Source of the DNA: Entoloma clypeatum
Taxonomy: Eukaryota; Basidiomycota; Agaricomycetes; Agaricales; Entolomataceae
DNA length: 64,000 nt
Assembly: GCA_963565915.1 (NCBI GenBank)
Contig: OY751489.1
Location: 3,596,001 to 3,660,000 of the forward strand
Direction of reading: 5' to 3'
A program made the position numbers and the translations under genes. Positions 11,545 through 22,015 of the stretch are shown piece after piece (the first letter of the stretch is position 1; each line of letters starts with the position of its first letter). The notes under the pieces were generated by a model. That model did no database searches. It was not told where the DNA came from and worked only from the letters and a program-made list of their open reading frames with translations.

Positions 11545-12369
11545 ATGATGGCCTACTACCAGACGGACTTGATGAGTTCTGAGGATAAGGAATCTCCAGA
11601 GGATTCCATGGATGTTGACAACAGTGAGTATTTCATTATTCATTTCAAGTGCAGTTTTTATTAACCTGGGGCTATTCTCTCGTTAGCTCAAGGTCCAAAA
11701 GATCCCCGGTGGCATTGCCCCGACCTCACCACATTTGAAGGGATCCTCAACATCGCCAGTTTGATGTGTCTTCTGGAGCTGGGAAACATCCTCAACAATT
11801 GGAGCTACGACGGCACACTGAACAGTATTGAGCGTTGTCAATTGATGTATGCCTGGAAATGTTTGAGGATGCTGCGCCGTTGGATTGATCGTCGGTATGA
11901 ATTGCTTGATCTGGAAGGGATGGTATATGACTTCATCTGAGGGTTCTTTGGACTCTATTTGATTCAACAAGCAAGAGCCCTGCTTCTTGCTCGCCGGCAA
12001 GCAGACAATCATCAGTTGGGACATTGTGAGGATGGACTGGCCCCTGTCGTCACATGGCAGTGCATCCGGCACATCATAGAGGAAAGCCTGTATCAGGACG
12101 AAGTCATCTGGGAGATATGGGCAGATTCTGATGACATGGGGACAATGTACGCTTGGGCTGGACCAAAGTTGACTGTACAACAGATGCAAGGGCCTTATCC
12201 AGGTGGGTTCTTTGATTCATTGGCCCTTTTCAATTACAACCATTCAACATTTCTGGCAGAGGACAATGAGGATGAGAAGAAGGACAACAGATTTGTTCTA
12301 GGAGATCGATTCACATTTGGATTGGTAAGCCAGGCAGAACATGCCAAAATTGAGGAGGATTTATCTTAG
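11545..12369 (+). pseudogene. Unrecognised two-exon gene with an in-frame stop
   Basis: ATG at 11545 opens an exon to 11623, and an intron 11624-11686 (GTGAGT...GTTAG) joins in frame to a second exon 11687-12369, about 250 codons in all. The first exon is acidic (SSEDKESPEDSMDVDN). The second contains LLELGNILNNWSYDG, RRWIDRRYELLDLEG and WEIWADSDDMGTMYAWAGP. A single TGA at 11938 breaks it, where Arg CGA or Trp would fit (DFI*GFFGLYL). I do not recognise the family. It could be a domesticated or transposon-borne gene, or a host gene decayed by the same CpG mutation seen nearby. Confidence 0.45.
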
Positions 12370-13109
12370 AGATCAAGCTTCCATTTTGCTCCTTTTCATT
12401 GTTTACACTTTACTGCTGATGCCCGTCTTTGTAACCTATTGTTCTTTGCTTGAATTGACTTCGGGATAATGCAGAATTTTGAGGACTCAAAGTTGGGAAG
12501 GAAACCAAAGAATTTGATTACAATCTTCGCATGGGAAGATACGTACATTTGGGCCAGTTTCAATATCAAACAAGGTAAAAAGCAAATTCTGACATATAGT
12601 AGCCATTTAGTTGAGTATGCAAGGAGTTTGGTTGCAGAGTCACTCCAAACTGTCACATATTTTCAGGTACCAATGTTGGGCATAACCATCAAATACTTAT
12701 GCCCTAGGAACCGCCAGCATGACAACAAACTGGAGGTTGTGAGAAATTGACTCCAACGGCCTCCCCTTTACTGGCTGCTGAGAGAAGTAAAGGTTGGTCG
12801 TGTATGCTATGCAAACTAGAGACCCTTCTGGAACCTGAGTTTTGATAGGGGGCAAGGCTTGGCATGACTTTACATCGCAAGGGAATACTAGCTTGGCAGA
12901 TTGACAACCATTGTATATGCCAACTAAAGGAGGTTGAGTTGATCTGGTTTGGAGTTGATTTTCAAGACACGCACCTTCCCGACGTAGGCCCAGAGAGGTC
13001 CAAAATTTCTGATGTTCAACCTTCCAGTTTCATATTTCTCAAACAGGCTAGAAGAAGGTTCAGCTGATCATAATTAAACATTAACACCTTCCAGGAAAGT
13101 GAGATTAGA
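12370..13109. other. Unassigned region with short open frames
   Basis: Plus-strand frames at 12469-12750 (contains FAWEDTYIWASFN) and 12864-13067 might be further exons of the gene at 11545, but I found no splice path joining them convincingly and no domain. Confidence 0.25.
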
Positions 13110-14700
13110 TTAGGACCCACCTTCCTCTTTCCAAAAGCCAGGGCATGTTTGGAAAGACAAGACATTTCCCCAAAGGGAGGCATATTCCTTTAGATTAGCA
13201 ACTTCACAGATGAGTGCTACCTTCCTATCAATCTTAAGCGATTGAGGGACTAGGGAGAAACTCTTGGCAGCCTTGTTGTCTTTGAACTTGATGGGGATGC
13301 AGGTGGCATCGCGACTAGCAATTCCAAAGGTATAGCAGAGAACTGGTGAAGCGTTGACTTTGTACATCAAGTACGAAGAGTCAAAGCCTTGCGGTTTCTG
13401 GAACTTGAAGTCTTTAGAGTCAGAACGGGCCAGGTTTGCAATGTTCAGACTGATGAGGCCAGACAAAGTTGCCAATTTGATGAAATAACTGCACGCATGT
13501 TGGCTTCAGAGTATGGCTCATCCAACATGAGGAAGAACTGCTTACTCCCAATTGTAACCCATATCCTCTATGGCAAGAGACAAGGAGAAAAATGAACGAT
13601 CTGGTTCTCCACCTTTCCCAACCATCCTGCAGCCCCTGCCTTTGCAGTTAGCTTTCAAGATAACACACGGAATGCTTAATACTCACATTTGAATGGTAGA
13701 AATATTCCAGTATGTCTGAAGCATGCCTGGGTCAGCTAACTCTTCCTTGAAGAGAACACACCTCAACGTTGGGAAGCAGACTGCGCAAAAGGCCTGTCAG
13801 CAATAACGTTACAGTCTGCCAGATCAACCAACTGCTCACTTTCAAATGTCATCATCAGGATATTCTGATGACACGTGGCTTGGATCGGACACCAATGATT
13901 TAGCCTGATTTGCAGCAGCAGTTTTCCTAAAAGGCCGGAGGGTTTATCAAAGTGCTTGGCTATAAAGGGGGGGGAAATGCACTCAACAGTGGCATGGTAC
14001 ATGTGATTGGCTTTGCTGGGTTGACGAAAGGTAGGAATCTCAGAAGCCCATCTAACGGCGAGAGATCATACCTTGGGGGGCCAATGAGGACTTCAACCTT
14101 CATCCTCTTGGGATTTTTGCTATGATGAGAAGTCGTCAGACATAGATGTTTGCTGACAAGTGAAACTGTTGTACTTCAGTTGAGGGCTACTGGGCTCAGA
14201 GACCTTCTCTTCCTGCTCCGCGTAGTGTGGACAGGAACAGGCGTTTTGTCGACAACTCTGATACAATAAGAGGAGTTGGCCATCAAATTACTGGAGGGTG
14301 CACTTACTCTTGTTTGGATTTTCTAGGACGGCCGCGACCCTTCTTCTTGGAAGCTTGGGGAGTAGCCTGCCAGATCTTGGGAACATGAGGCGTCACCTGT
14401 GCCTCCCTGTCACTGTTACTGACAATGGAGGTGGCATCATCAGAAGAATAACTGACAAATTGAGTGAGATTATGATCGACCAGCAGTAAGGAAGGTGACT
14501 TACACAGTCTGGTGGTGGCGGCAAGATTTCGACTTTGGCATAGCAGATGGGAGAAGGTATGAACAAGGCAACAGAAAGGCTGAGAGTGCCTAGATGATGA
14601 TGTGAATGGGCTGATGCAGCTGAAAGAACATATTTTAAGCAAAAACTGCATTACTGGCAAACATGTTGCTCCGCACGCTATTTCCTCAGGGCACACGGCG
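13110..14700 (-). CDS. Possible multi-exon unknown gene with an AT-hook (minus strand)
   Basis: Three minus-strand open segments lie close together: 14304-14696 (130 aa, ends with the AT-hook-like KKKGRGRPRKSK), 13763-14002 (79 aa, YHATVECISPPFIAKHFDKP) and 13110-13475 (121 aa, LICEVANLKEYASLWGN). Between the first two, in another frame, lies a basic stretch (TPVPVHTTRSRKRRSLSP) near 14205-14260. GRGRPRK is a classic minor-groove DNA-binding core, so a nuclear DNA-binding protein is possible. Exon borders are not resolved and no full-length frame exists, so it could equally be several unrelated frames or a pseudogene. Confidence 0.25.
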
Positions 14701-16184
14701 ATCTGCAGACCCTTTTAGATAAGATAAATTCTAGAAGAAGTTCCACAAAAGAGACTTAACTCAACTTGTTTCATTCGTCAAATGGAGAAAGAAAGCTTGA
14801 GAGTCGTGAACTTTTTCATCTGCATTGGACAAAGTGGCCTTTGGATCCTTTAGTAACATACCCTAATACCTTGGCTAAGGAAGAAACTGTGCAGAATGTG
14901 CATAGGCAGTTTCTAGCTTTTCTAAACAGTGAACCAATAGCTTTATTTGGATCTTTCAACAAGAGGTTCCTGAGCGCAAACAACAGTAATGCAGAGGATT
15001 TCAGGGGTCATTGCTAACCAAGTGCAGTATGGATAGTATGTTTTCTGGCACCCCAACATTGGGGTTTAGTGATTTTAGGAAACCTGTAGAACAGTCTTAT
15101 CTAGGGGGTTTCAAGAACCAAATGGGCAGAAATGAGTAAATTTCAAATGGCTAGGGCCAAACTCAATAGATCCTTCCTGATTTTGGCGGTGGAGAAGAAT
15201 AATGCCAGAGGATAGGGTCTCTCAGGGGCAATACAAAGCGGACAGAACCCTGCATGGATGGAATGGACAAAAAACTGTTGGGCTGATTTCAATAGCAGAG
15301 CACAGAGCTTTTAGGAAAGAGGATCATAATAGAGCAGGGAACCTGGTGTGAGATAAATTCAGAATCTATTATGATTGCTAAATGTAGGCAGGGGAGAAAT
15401 GGAGACTAACATAAGGAGTGATTTCAAGTTGAAGGGACAAGACCATCTTATTTGGACATCAAGTTGCTCTTGGGAATCTGTGGCTTTGAATTTTGATCGA
15501 TTTCCCCCAACTTTCTACTTTGACAATGAATCGACTCTACAACAGAGAGGCTGCTCATACGTGCTGGGTTTTCACTTTTGATTCAAAGGCAGGCTTGATA
15601 TAGCAAGATAACAGGAGTGGACTTGGAGGCCCTGAATGTGCAATGGATGAAATCAGCACCCAAGCTACAACTTTCGGCCTTGAATACGGTGAGGCTCTCT
15701 GAGGACTGTAATAGAAATCTATTCAACTGATTTTTCAGGAAGAGGGACTCTCCCAGATGGAAGTTCTCAGAATGCACCCCCCTGTTTCTTACCGATTGGT
15801 CAGCCAGGCTGAAGAGAGCCTTGAAGAATCTGGATTGGACGAGGTTGTTGTCCGTCTTCAGGGGGTTGTTTGTGATCTCTCTCTTCCTCCAATTTTTTCA
15901 GCAGGGCCTGGGTGCGTAAGATCAAGCAGTTGGAAACCTTGTTTGCTGATCAAAAAATAGAAATCCGTTGTACTGGAAACAATCTGTCAATTTGACTGGC
16001 TTTGGCAGTCCTGCGTTTGAAAAATGCATTCAAAAGATTTACGATGTACATCAGAAGTTTGCAAGAGAGGTTCCTGCCAATAGCTTAGATCCCTGGGTCC
16101 CTGCCGACTTTGAACGGCATCCGTCCATAGCCGTTTCTAATCAATTTTATTCAGATCATTGATCCTGCGGCCCTAGTTTTGATA
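14701..16184. other. Region without assignable gene
   Basis: Short plus-strand frames at 14766-15017, 15375-15581, 15757-15960 and 15968-16162 show no family motif. The one at 15757 (EESGLDEVVVRLQGVVCDL) reads protein-like and ends near a duplicated segment, so it may be the eroded upstream part of the pseudogene at 16185. Confidence 0.3.
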
Positions 16185-16715
16185 GAGATGAAGTTGTTTT
16201 TGGTGAGGGTGTGGATTCCAATAGAGTGCTGGAAAAGGCAAAGGAAAAAAACCTACTGCATTTGACAGAGAATGAAGTCAATTACTTGAGTGGAGGGATG
16301 GCAGGTAAGAAACTGTTTGTTTTTGAGCTTGCTCTAACCGTTCTTTTCAGATACAAAACTATTTCACCTGTCAAATTCAGACCTGGGGACATAGTTGAGG
16401 CTCAACTGTTCTTTATGACTGTTTCTCTGAAGCTGCCTCCACGTCAACCAGCTACTCTTCCAAGATACAAATTCTTGCTAGTCCTGCGATCTTTGGCTCT
16501 GTTGGATTCCACCCACGTTACTGTAAGCCATCCCATTAAGATGGGAGTCCTAAATACTCATCAACAGATTAGAAATCACTTCAACCTTGCAGTTCTGATT
16601 GGAGGGAAAACAAAGAAAACAAATCCCCTGTTTTAAAGAGAAAGTCAGGTTATGGAGAGTTGGAAGAAGGGCGGGCAGTAAAAAAGATTTTCACCACAGG
16701 AGACACCACAGAGAG
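16185..16715 (+). pseudogene. Duplicated unknown gene fragment, copy 1
   Basis: An open frame at 16211-16636 (141 aa) contains KFRPGDIVEAQL and LRSLALLDSTHVTVSHP. The motif GDIVE-Q followed by a LRS-ALLD strand resembles a conserved uncharacterised protein often found next to transposons in mushroom genomes; this is from memory of the pattern, with no known function. A second copy lies at 45736-47720 in the same orientation but is split by about 1.45 kb of foreign DNA. An in-frame intron-like stretch (GGTAAG near 16302 to CTTTTCAG near 16350) is kept in both copies, which suggests both descend from a spliced gene. Confidence 0.5.
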
Positions 16716-16901
16716 GCTGGGGAAGATGATGATAGAATCTTCCACTGGATTTTTTTGCATGGACCATAGCCATTTTACAATGTACCTCATTGCCGTTTAA
16801 ATTCATTTATTTTCACTGTGCAAAGGCTTTGTTTGTTTGCCTTTCAAAACAAACAGGTCGTTCAGATTTGAACAATCTGTTTGGTTTACAGGGGAAAGCC
16901 A

Positions 16902-17146
16902 TGTTGGATTAGTAATATGCCACAGAACTCATTGGGGTGCATGCCATATTTGCAAGTTGCCTGAATTGGTTAGCTCAGGTTGAGCATTTGTCAGGTTGAT
17001 ACTGCAGTGGTTGTACTATTGTTGAGTGAGATGGAGTACTATCCAAGTTGAATTCCACAAGACCTGGTGGCTCAGTTGGTTAGAGCACTTGGTATATATC
17101 CAGGAGGTCCTGGGTTCAAACCCCAGTCTGGTCACATCTTTTAACA
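16902..17146 (+). mobile_element. tRNA-bearing LTR-like element, copy A
   Basis: A 245-bp unit begins TGTTGGATTAG and ends CATCTTTTAACA. It is flanked by the perfect 5-bp target duplication AGCCA (16897-16901 and 17147-17151). The sister tandem unit at about 17938 lacks the insert, confirming mobility. The last third holds a tRNA-like cloverleaf followed by a T-run. TG...CA ends and a 5-bp duplication are the marks of integrase-mediated insertion (LTR, solo LTR or TRIM), whereas an ordinary SINE has tRNA at the 5' end and a variable duplication. Confidence 0.93.
17061..17134 (+). tRNA. tRNA-like cloverleaf inside copy A (anticodon position TAT)
   Basis: 74 nt fold as a cloverleaf: acceptor GACCTGG/TCTGGTC (one T-T mismatch, one G-T), D stem GCTC/GAGC with loop AGTTGGTTA, anticodon stem CTTGG/CCAGG with loop TATATAT, T stem CTGGG/CCCAG with loop TTCAAAC. 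Box A (TGGCTCAGTTGG) and box B (GGTTCAAACCC) match RNA polymerase III consensus, and TTTT follows at 17139. Loop position 33 is A, not the near-universal T, so it is probably tRNA-like and not a working tRNA-Ile(UAU). Confidence 0.7.
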
Positions 17147-17827
17147 AGCCAAACAATCACCAAAAAGCCTTTGTATGGCAGGTTAGAAACAGTGGAAAAC
17201 AAGAAAAGAGCGAGGTGAGGAGTCTCATACAGCATGACTTTTAGATTCTATGGGAAATGACATAGGTGATAAGGGGAAGAGTGTGAAGAATGGTAAAAAT
17301 GCCCTGGATGCTCAGAAAAACCTATTTGCCGCGTAATTTACAAACTGTACTTTGTTTGAGCCTTCTAAAAATTCTCAAAAGTGATCTGCTTGAAATCAGA
17401 TTTCCAAGACCCAAAGAATGAACGCCTTGTCTGCCTCTTCTAAATGGACAAGCTTTGTCAAGGCAAACAATGGCTTGACAACAATTCAAATCCAGCAAAT
17501 GTCAATCTTCTGCGTTGGATTAATATTTGGCTTACAGTCATCTGCCCACCAATGAGGCAGACAAATTAATTCACTCACAGAAATCTTTCCTCAATGAATT
17601 GAAACTATTTTAGAGACCCAACTATAAAGACAAGAATAATACCTACCCCAAGTATATTCCACAATCTGTGGTATGCAGAGTAGTAGTGACGAATCAGTAG
17701 AATGATGGCCCATCAATGGGAAAACTGGCCAATGAGACACATGGCTATGTAGCATCCCCTCCACAAAGCATGTCTATTAGATGTTATCAAACCTTCAGAA
17801 CTATATAAAATATATGTAATTAAGTGT

Positions 17828-18493
17828 TGTTGATGAGAATTTCTAGCAAGACAGCTGGGAATGATTGGAAATTGAAGTGTCTCATTGGCCGGCGATGTCT
17901 CACTGGCCGGTGGATGACTGTATGCCTCAGAAATCGTTCAGAATTGAACAACCTGTTTGGTTTACAGAGAACAGGCAAACAATAACCCAAAAGCCTTTGT
18001 ATGGCAGGCTAGAGATGGTGAAAAAGGGGGGAAGAACCAAGTGAGGAGTCTTAGCTTTTTGTATTCTATGCGACATGACATAGGTGATACCATAAGGTGA
18101 AGGAGGTGAAGAACAGTAAAACCTCCAATTTGAGCCCTGAATGTTCAGAGAAAACCTATTCTACAGTGTAATTTCCAAACCATATTTTGGGAGAAGCTTT
18201 GTAAAGGCTAACAATGGCTTGATATCAATCCAAACCCGGCCAATATCCATTGCATCCTGTAGTTAAGACAGATTTCTGTGGGCATACATACTACCTTCAT
18301 GCCTTATGCAATGCCTCATCAGTGGAGCCGGGTTGGGCTCTGTGAACACTAACTCTGGGGTAACTCTCACAGTCAGGGAGAAAATACCAAGAATGGAGCG
18401 TGGAAAAATAGTCAATCAAATTGGCTGAATTTTGATGCACTGCGAATGCCCAGTAAAAATGAATTTCCTTAATTGGAAATTAAGGAGTCGTAA
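17828..18493 (+). repeat. Dispersed repeat, copy 1 (inverted copy at 45055-45735)
   Basis: From GTTGATGAGAATTTCTAG to CTTAATTGGAAATTAAGG this segment matches the reverse complement of 45055-45735 throughout, with scattered substitutions. It overlaps the second unit of the 1.07-kb tandem. A small palindrome, CCTTAATTGGAAATTAAGG, marks its right end in both copies. No coding capacity is seen. Confidence 0.8.
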
Positions 18494-18849
18494 TCGAAAA
18501 ACTGGAATTTTCCAAAAGTTCATGCTTACTCACATGTTTTTGATCATATTCGTACAAAGGGTGCCCCTCAGTAAAAAAAATTTCAGATGTTTAGTCAAAC
18601 AAATAGACTTTAGTCAGATAATATTCAGATCGGGTCAGAACACAGCTTATGTCTGACCAAAGGTTTGACCAAGGGTCAGACTAGGTCAGTGAATAGTCAA
18701 ATATTTTGTCAGAGTACTAAGTCATTCATAATGTGTAGATTTGCCTTGTAAAATTGGCCCGAACCAAGCCTGAACTGAATATTGTTAAGTACTTATTCTG
18801 CAAAGTCACATGACTTTGTTGATTGTTGGTGAAAAAATCAAACATTGAC

Positions 18850-19289
18850 AAGTCTTTTGCACCACAACTGCCTTGCACCCAACGGCTGTCTCCTTCATCC
18901 AACGGCCTCTACTCACACTGCCTCTCACATCCAACAGCCTCTACTTGTGCCCACAACTGCCCCTTGTGCCCAACAGCCTTCTATCGCATCCAATGGCCTT
19001 CACTCGCACCAACAATGGCCCCTCATGCCCAGCAGCATTCAACAACTACCCCTCATGCCCAACAGCTATCTCCCACATCCAATGACTCTCTCTCACACCC
19101 AATGGTCATCTTCCACATCCAATGGCCTCCTCTCATTCCAAATGCCCTTCTATCGCATCCAACGGTGTCCCTTCATGCCCAACAGCATTCTCTCATTCTT
19201 AGCAGTGTCCCTTCATGCCCAATGGGCTCCTCTTATTCCCCACGTCACCCTCTCATTCCCAATGGCCTCCTCTTGCTCCAAACAGCCTC
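18850..19289 (+). repeat. Degenerate minisatellite (CCAACRGCCT-type)
   Basis: Loosely repeated units of about 20-30 bp built around CCAACAGCCT or CCAATGGCCT and CTCACATCC or TCATGCCC. The array continues after Gypsy-1 at 25384-25490, showing that Gypsy-1 inserted into it. The same unit recurs at 31440-31626 and inverted at 31105-31245. The long frames here in all three plus-strand frames are translations of the repeat, not genes. Confidence 0.8.
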
Positions 19290-19722
19290 TGTAAGAGCAA
19301 CCACTTTCACTTTTCACTTTTCCTTTTCTTTCTTCCTTTCCTTTCTATTCCACCATCTCCGACGTCCTCCGATCATATCCGCTGTCTCCGACATCTTATC
19401 CGCCTCTCCACATCCGATGACTCTGCCCCCATCCGCTACTCCACACGTCAGATCGCAGGTACTATCATTCATCTTGTTTCCATTCATCCCTCATCGCTAC
19501 TCCTGATCATTGCTCATCATTCATGCGTCTTGTTTTATCTCTTATTTCATATCTCATTTTACTATTTATCTCGCTACCTTGCAGGGGAATCCTTAGAACT
19601 TTCTCTTCGGATCTCCCTTGCAAGGTGTGTGTTGTATTACTTATCAGACTGCTCAATCTAAACTTCGGATCTCCCTTGCAAGTATCTGAGTTCGAGTCTT
19701 GGATCGTAAGGTCGCCCTTACA
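19290..19722 (+). repeat. Gypsy-1 5' LTR
   Basis: 433 bp, TG...CA, with the long pyrimidine tract also present in the solo LTR at 632. Confidence 0.95.
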
Positions 19723-19883
19723 GTAGAAAGTTCTCTTCTAATTGGACCGGGTCTGATTGCATCGTTGTCACGATTCCATGCTTCGGAGCAGCTTCGTCCG
19801 CGTCTGACTCCGATACATCTCACACCCCTTCCAGGTCTTCTAATTACCTCTCCGTAACTGGTGATTCTGCTCCGCACATAGTA

Positions 19884-20978
19884 ATGGATGACCCCAATCG
19901 CCTTGAACAGCTTGAGCATGAGTTCCAGGAACAATGTCAAACTCTCGCTGATATCTCGACTCAACTTGACCAACTCCTCCTCGCCTTCAACACAATTCCT
20001 GCCCCAGCTCCGCCACCTATCCCACCTGCTCCCGCACCTGCTATTATACCTGCTCCGCTTGCTCCGGCCAATCCGGGCGTGCGTCGAGCAAAACCTGCCA
20101 ATCCGTCGGACTTCGATGGATCGCGCGCAAATGGCTGGACCTTTCTAAACTCCTGTGAATTGTTTATGGGGCTGGCTCCGGAACAGTTCGCAGATGACCA
20201 TGCTAAAATTTACTGGGCTTTATCTTTCATGAAGAGTGGACGTGCAGCACGCTTTGCGGATCGCATTATCCGACAGGAGCGGAGGACCGGTGCTCCGCCT
20301 TATCGGACTTGGGTGGACTTCCGTGCAGTCTTTACAGCGGAGTTCACTCCGAAGAATGAGGAACAGGACGCGAGACTGATCCTCGAAGGAGAATCCTATT
20401 ATCAAGGTCAACAGGATGTCAAGACCTATATTGACGAGTTCAAAGACTACATTGACAAAGCGGGCTATCAGGAGGATACCAACATTGTACTCAAATTCCG
20501 CCATGGTCTCCGTTCCGACATTCAGAATGAGATTGCCACCCTGACCCATGGACGGCCTGCGGATGACAACCCTGATGAGTGGTACTCTGCAGCACAAGTC
20601 AATGATGACAATAGGATTGCCAACCAAGCCTTCAAAGCCACTGCTCCGACCTGCACCTCCGCCTTCTGCAACGTTATTGGACCAAGAGTACCTGGCACCT
20701 CAGTATTCCCTCACCCCTACATTCCATTCACTCCGCGTACAGCTCCGCTCGCATCTGCATCCGCTCCGCTGACAAGGGACCCTAATGCAATGGACATTGA
20801 TACTTCACGCGTCAAAGGCAAGAATGCCAATGCATGCTTCATGACAACGGAGGAGCAGGACAAGTTTGTTATGGAACAACTCATGGTCAAGGACGCAGCG
20901 GAAGGCAACTCCGTTCTGCCCACAGAGTCTGCGGAGTCGGAGGAAGGACAGGAGGATTTTCCTCCCCACAGCGAGTGA
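19884..20978 (+). CDS. Gypsy-1 gag
   Basis: An intact 364-codon frame. An N-terminal coiled-coil-like segment (LEQLEHEFQEQCQTLADIST) is followed by a Pro/Ala-rich linker, then a retrotransposon gag domain (GLAPEQFADDHAKIYWALSFM and the RTWVDFRAVFTAEF / DEFKDYIDKAGY region) at residues 90-230. The C-terminus is acidic. I see no CCHC knuckle. Gag would build the cytoplasmic particle. The protease-pol frame overlaps in the -1 frame (open from about 20834, Met at 20984), which suits -1 frameshifting or reinitiation. This is the only intact ORF of the element. Confidence 0.85.
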   Translation: MDDPNRLEQLEHEFQEQCQTLADISTQLDQLLLAFNTIPAPAPPPIPPAPAPAIIPAPLAPANPGVRRAKPANPSDFDGSRANGWTFLNSCELFMGLAPEQFADDHAKIYWALSFMKSGRAARFADRIIRQERRTGAPPYRTWVDFRAVFTAEFTPKNEEQDARLILEGESYYQGQQDVKTYIDEFKDYIDKAGYQEDTNIVLKFRHGLRSDIQNEIATLTHGRPADDNPDEWYSAAQVNDDNRIANQAFKATAPTCTSAFCNVIGPRVPGTSVFPHPYIPFTPRTAPLASASAPLTRDPNAMDIDTSRVKGKNANACFMTTEEQDKFVMEQLMVKDAAEGNSVLPTESAESEEGQEDFPPHSE

Positions 20979-20983
20979 ACAGT

Positions 20984-21769
20984 ATGCCCTCATTGTCTGC
21001 TAAAAATTGTTATGCTGCCTTATTTATGGAACAATATGATCCTATACCCTCCATCTCTAAGCCTGCAAACGATCCCATAGTCGCACCCAACTCCGCAAAT
21101 CCCATCCGCCTTCACCTCTCTAAATGGGAGTGTCGGCTTCCAAAACAATATGTCCTCGCCTCCGCTCACTCCGACAATTCTATTGAACTAGACATAGTTC
21201 TTGAAACTACTGACACCAAAGACGCACTATCCCAAAAGGCCTTACTCGACAGCGGGGCAACAGGGTTGTTTATTGAATGCACTCTAGTCGAGAAACATTG
21301 ACTCTCTACTCGAAAACTACAACGCGCAATTCCGGTATACAACATCGACAGAACTCCAAACGAGGCCAGAGCAATAACGGAGGTGTTGGATGTAGTGCTC
21401 CGCTATTGGGATCACTTGGAATGGATCCAGCTTGCAGTCACAAGTTTGGGAAAACAAGAAATTGTGCTAGGCTTCACTTGGCTCAAAGAACACAACCCGA
21501 GGTAGATTGGACATTAGGGAAAGTGAAGATGAGCCAGTGTCCTGCATGATGCCAGACATGCCACCAGGAGGCAGCCCAAGAGCAGAAGGAGCGGAAGTTT
21601 GACCAAGTCCGCATCTGAGCCTGTCGGATGGGTTCCACTCTGACGTCCGGTCTAGAGGAGGAGGCTCCACATGGCCCATGGGTGGAGGATGTCACAGAAG
21701 GAGAGGAAGCAGAGGAGTTAGTGGAAGACGCTGAGGAAGAGGATGAGTTTGAGGAGGGAGATCACCTTT
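20984..21769 (+). pseudogene. Gypsy-1 protease and linker (broken)
   Basis: The -1 frame relative to gag. It encodes NCYAALFMEQYDPIPS, then a retropepsin core with the active-site ALLDSGATG (about 21244-21270) and later LGFTWLKEHNP. TGA at 21299 replaces the Arg after VEKH. A 1-nt deletion near 21497 shifts the frame, and TGA at 21547 follows. An acidic linker (about 21690-21765) leads to the insertion of tRNA-element copy B. On the far side the reading frame resumes at 22016 without loss, so copy B plus one pentamer is the only added DNA. Confidence 0.8.
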
Positions 21770-22015
21770 TGTTGGATTAGTAATATGCCACAGAACTCAT
21801 ATTGGGTGCATGCCATATTTGCAAGTTGCCTGAATTGGTTAGCTCAGCTTGAGCATTTGTCAGGTTGATACTGCAGTGGTTGTACTATTGTTGAGTGAGA
21901 TGGAGTACTATCCAAGTTGAATCCCAGAAGACCTGGTGGCTCAGTTGGTTAGAGCACTTGGTATATATCCAGGAGGTCCTGGGTTCAAACCCCAGTCTGG
22001 TCACATCTTTTAACA
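21770..22015 (+). mobile_element. tRNA-bearing LTR-like element, copy B (inside Gypsy-1 pol)
   Basis: 246 bp, TGTTGGATTAG...TTTTAACA, flanked by the perfect duplication CCTTT (21765-21769 and 22016-22020). It nearly equals copies A and E. It interrupts the Gypsy-1 pol frame; deleting it and one CCTTT restores frame across the junction, so this insertion is later than Gypsy-1. Confidence 0.95.
21930..22003 (+). tRNA. tRNA-like cloverleaf inside copy B (anticodon position TAT)
   Basis: Identical in layout to the copy A cloverleaf: box A TGGCTCAGTTGG, box B GGTTCAAACCC, anticodon loop TATATAT without T33, and a T-run after the 3' end. Confidence 0.7.

Larger units (their letters stand above)
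16865..18290 (+). repeat. Diverged tandem duplication of about 1.07 kb
   Basis: The stretch starting TTCAGATTTGAACAATCTG near 16862 recurs at about 17938 as TTCAGAATTGAACAACCTG, and the two units stay alignable through GCCTTTGTATGGCAGG (17168; 17992), GACATAGGTGATA (17258; 18078) and CAATGGCTTGA (17468; 18211). The first unit carries tRNA-element copy A; the second is uninterrupted and shows the empty target. Confidence 0.75.

Noticed and set aside
17061..17134. A functional tRNA-Ile(UAU) gene
   Set aside because: The cloverleaf is good, but T33 is absent, the acceptor has a mismatch, and the same sequence occurs six times inside a mobile element.
18823..19506. A long His/Pro/Ser-rich ORF of 227 residues
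   Set aside because: It overlaps the CCAACRGCC minisatellite and runs into the Gypsy-1 LTR; all three frames are open because of the repeat composition.
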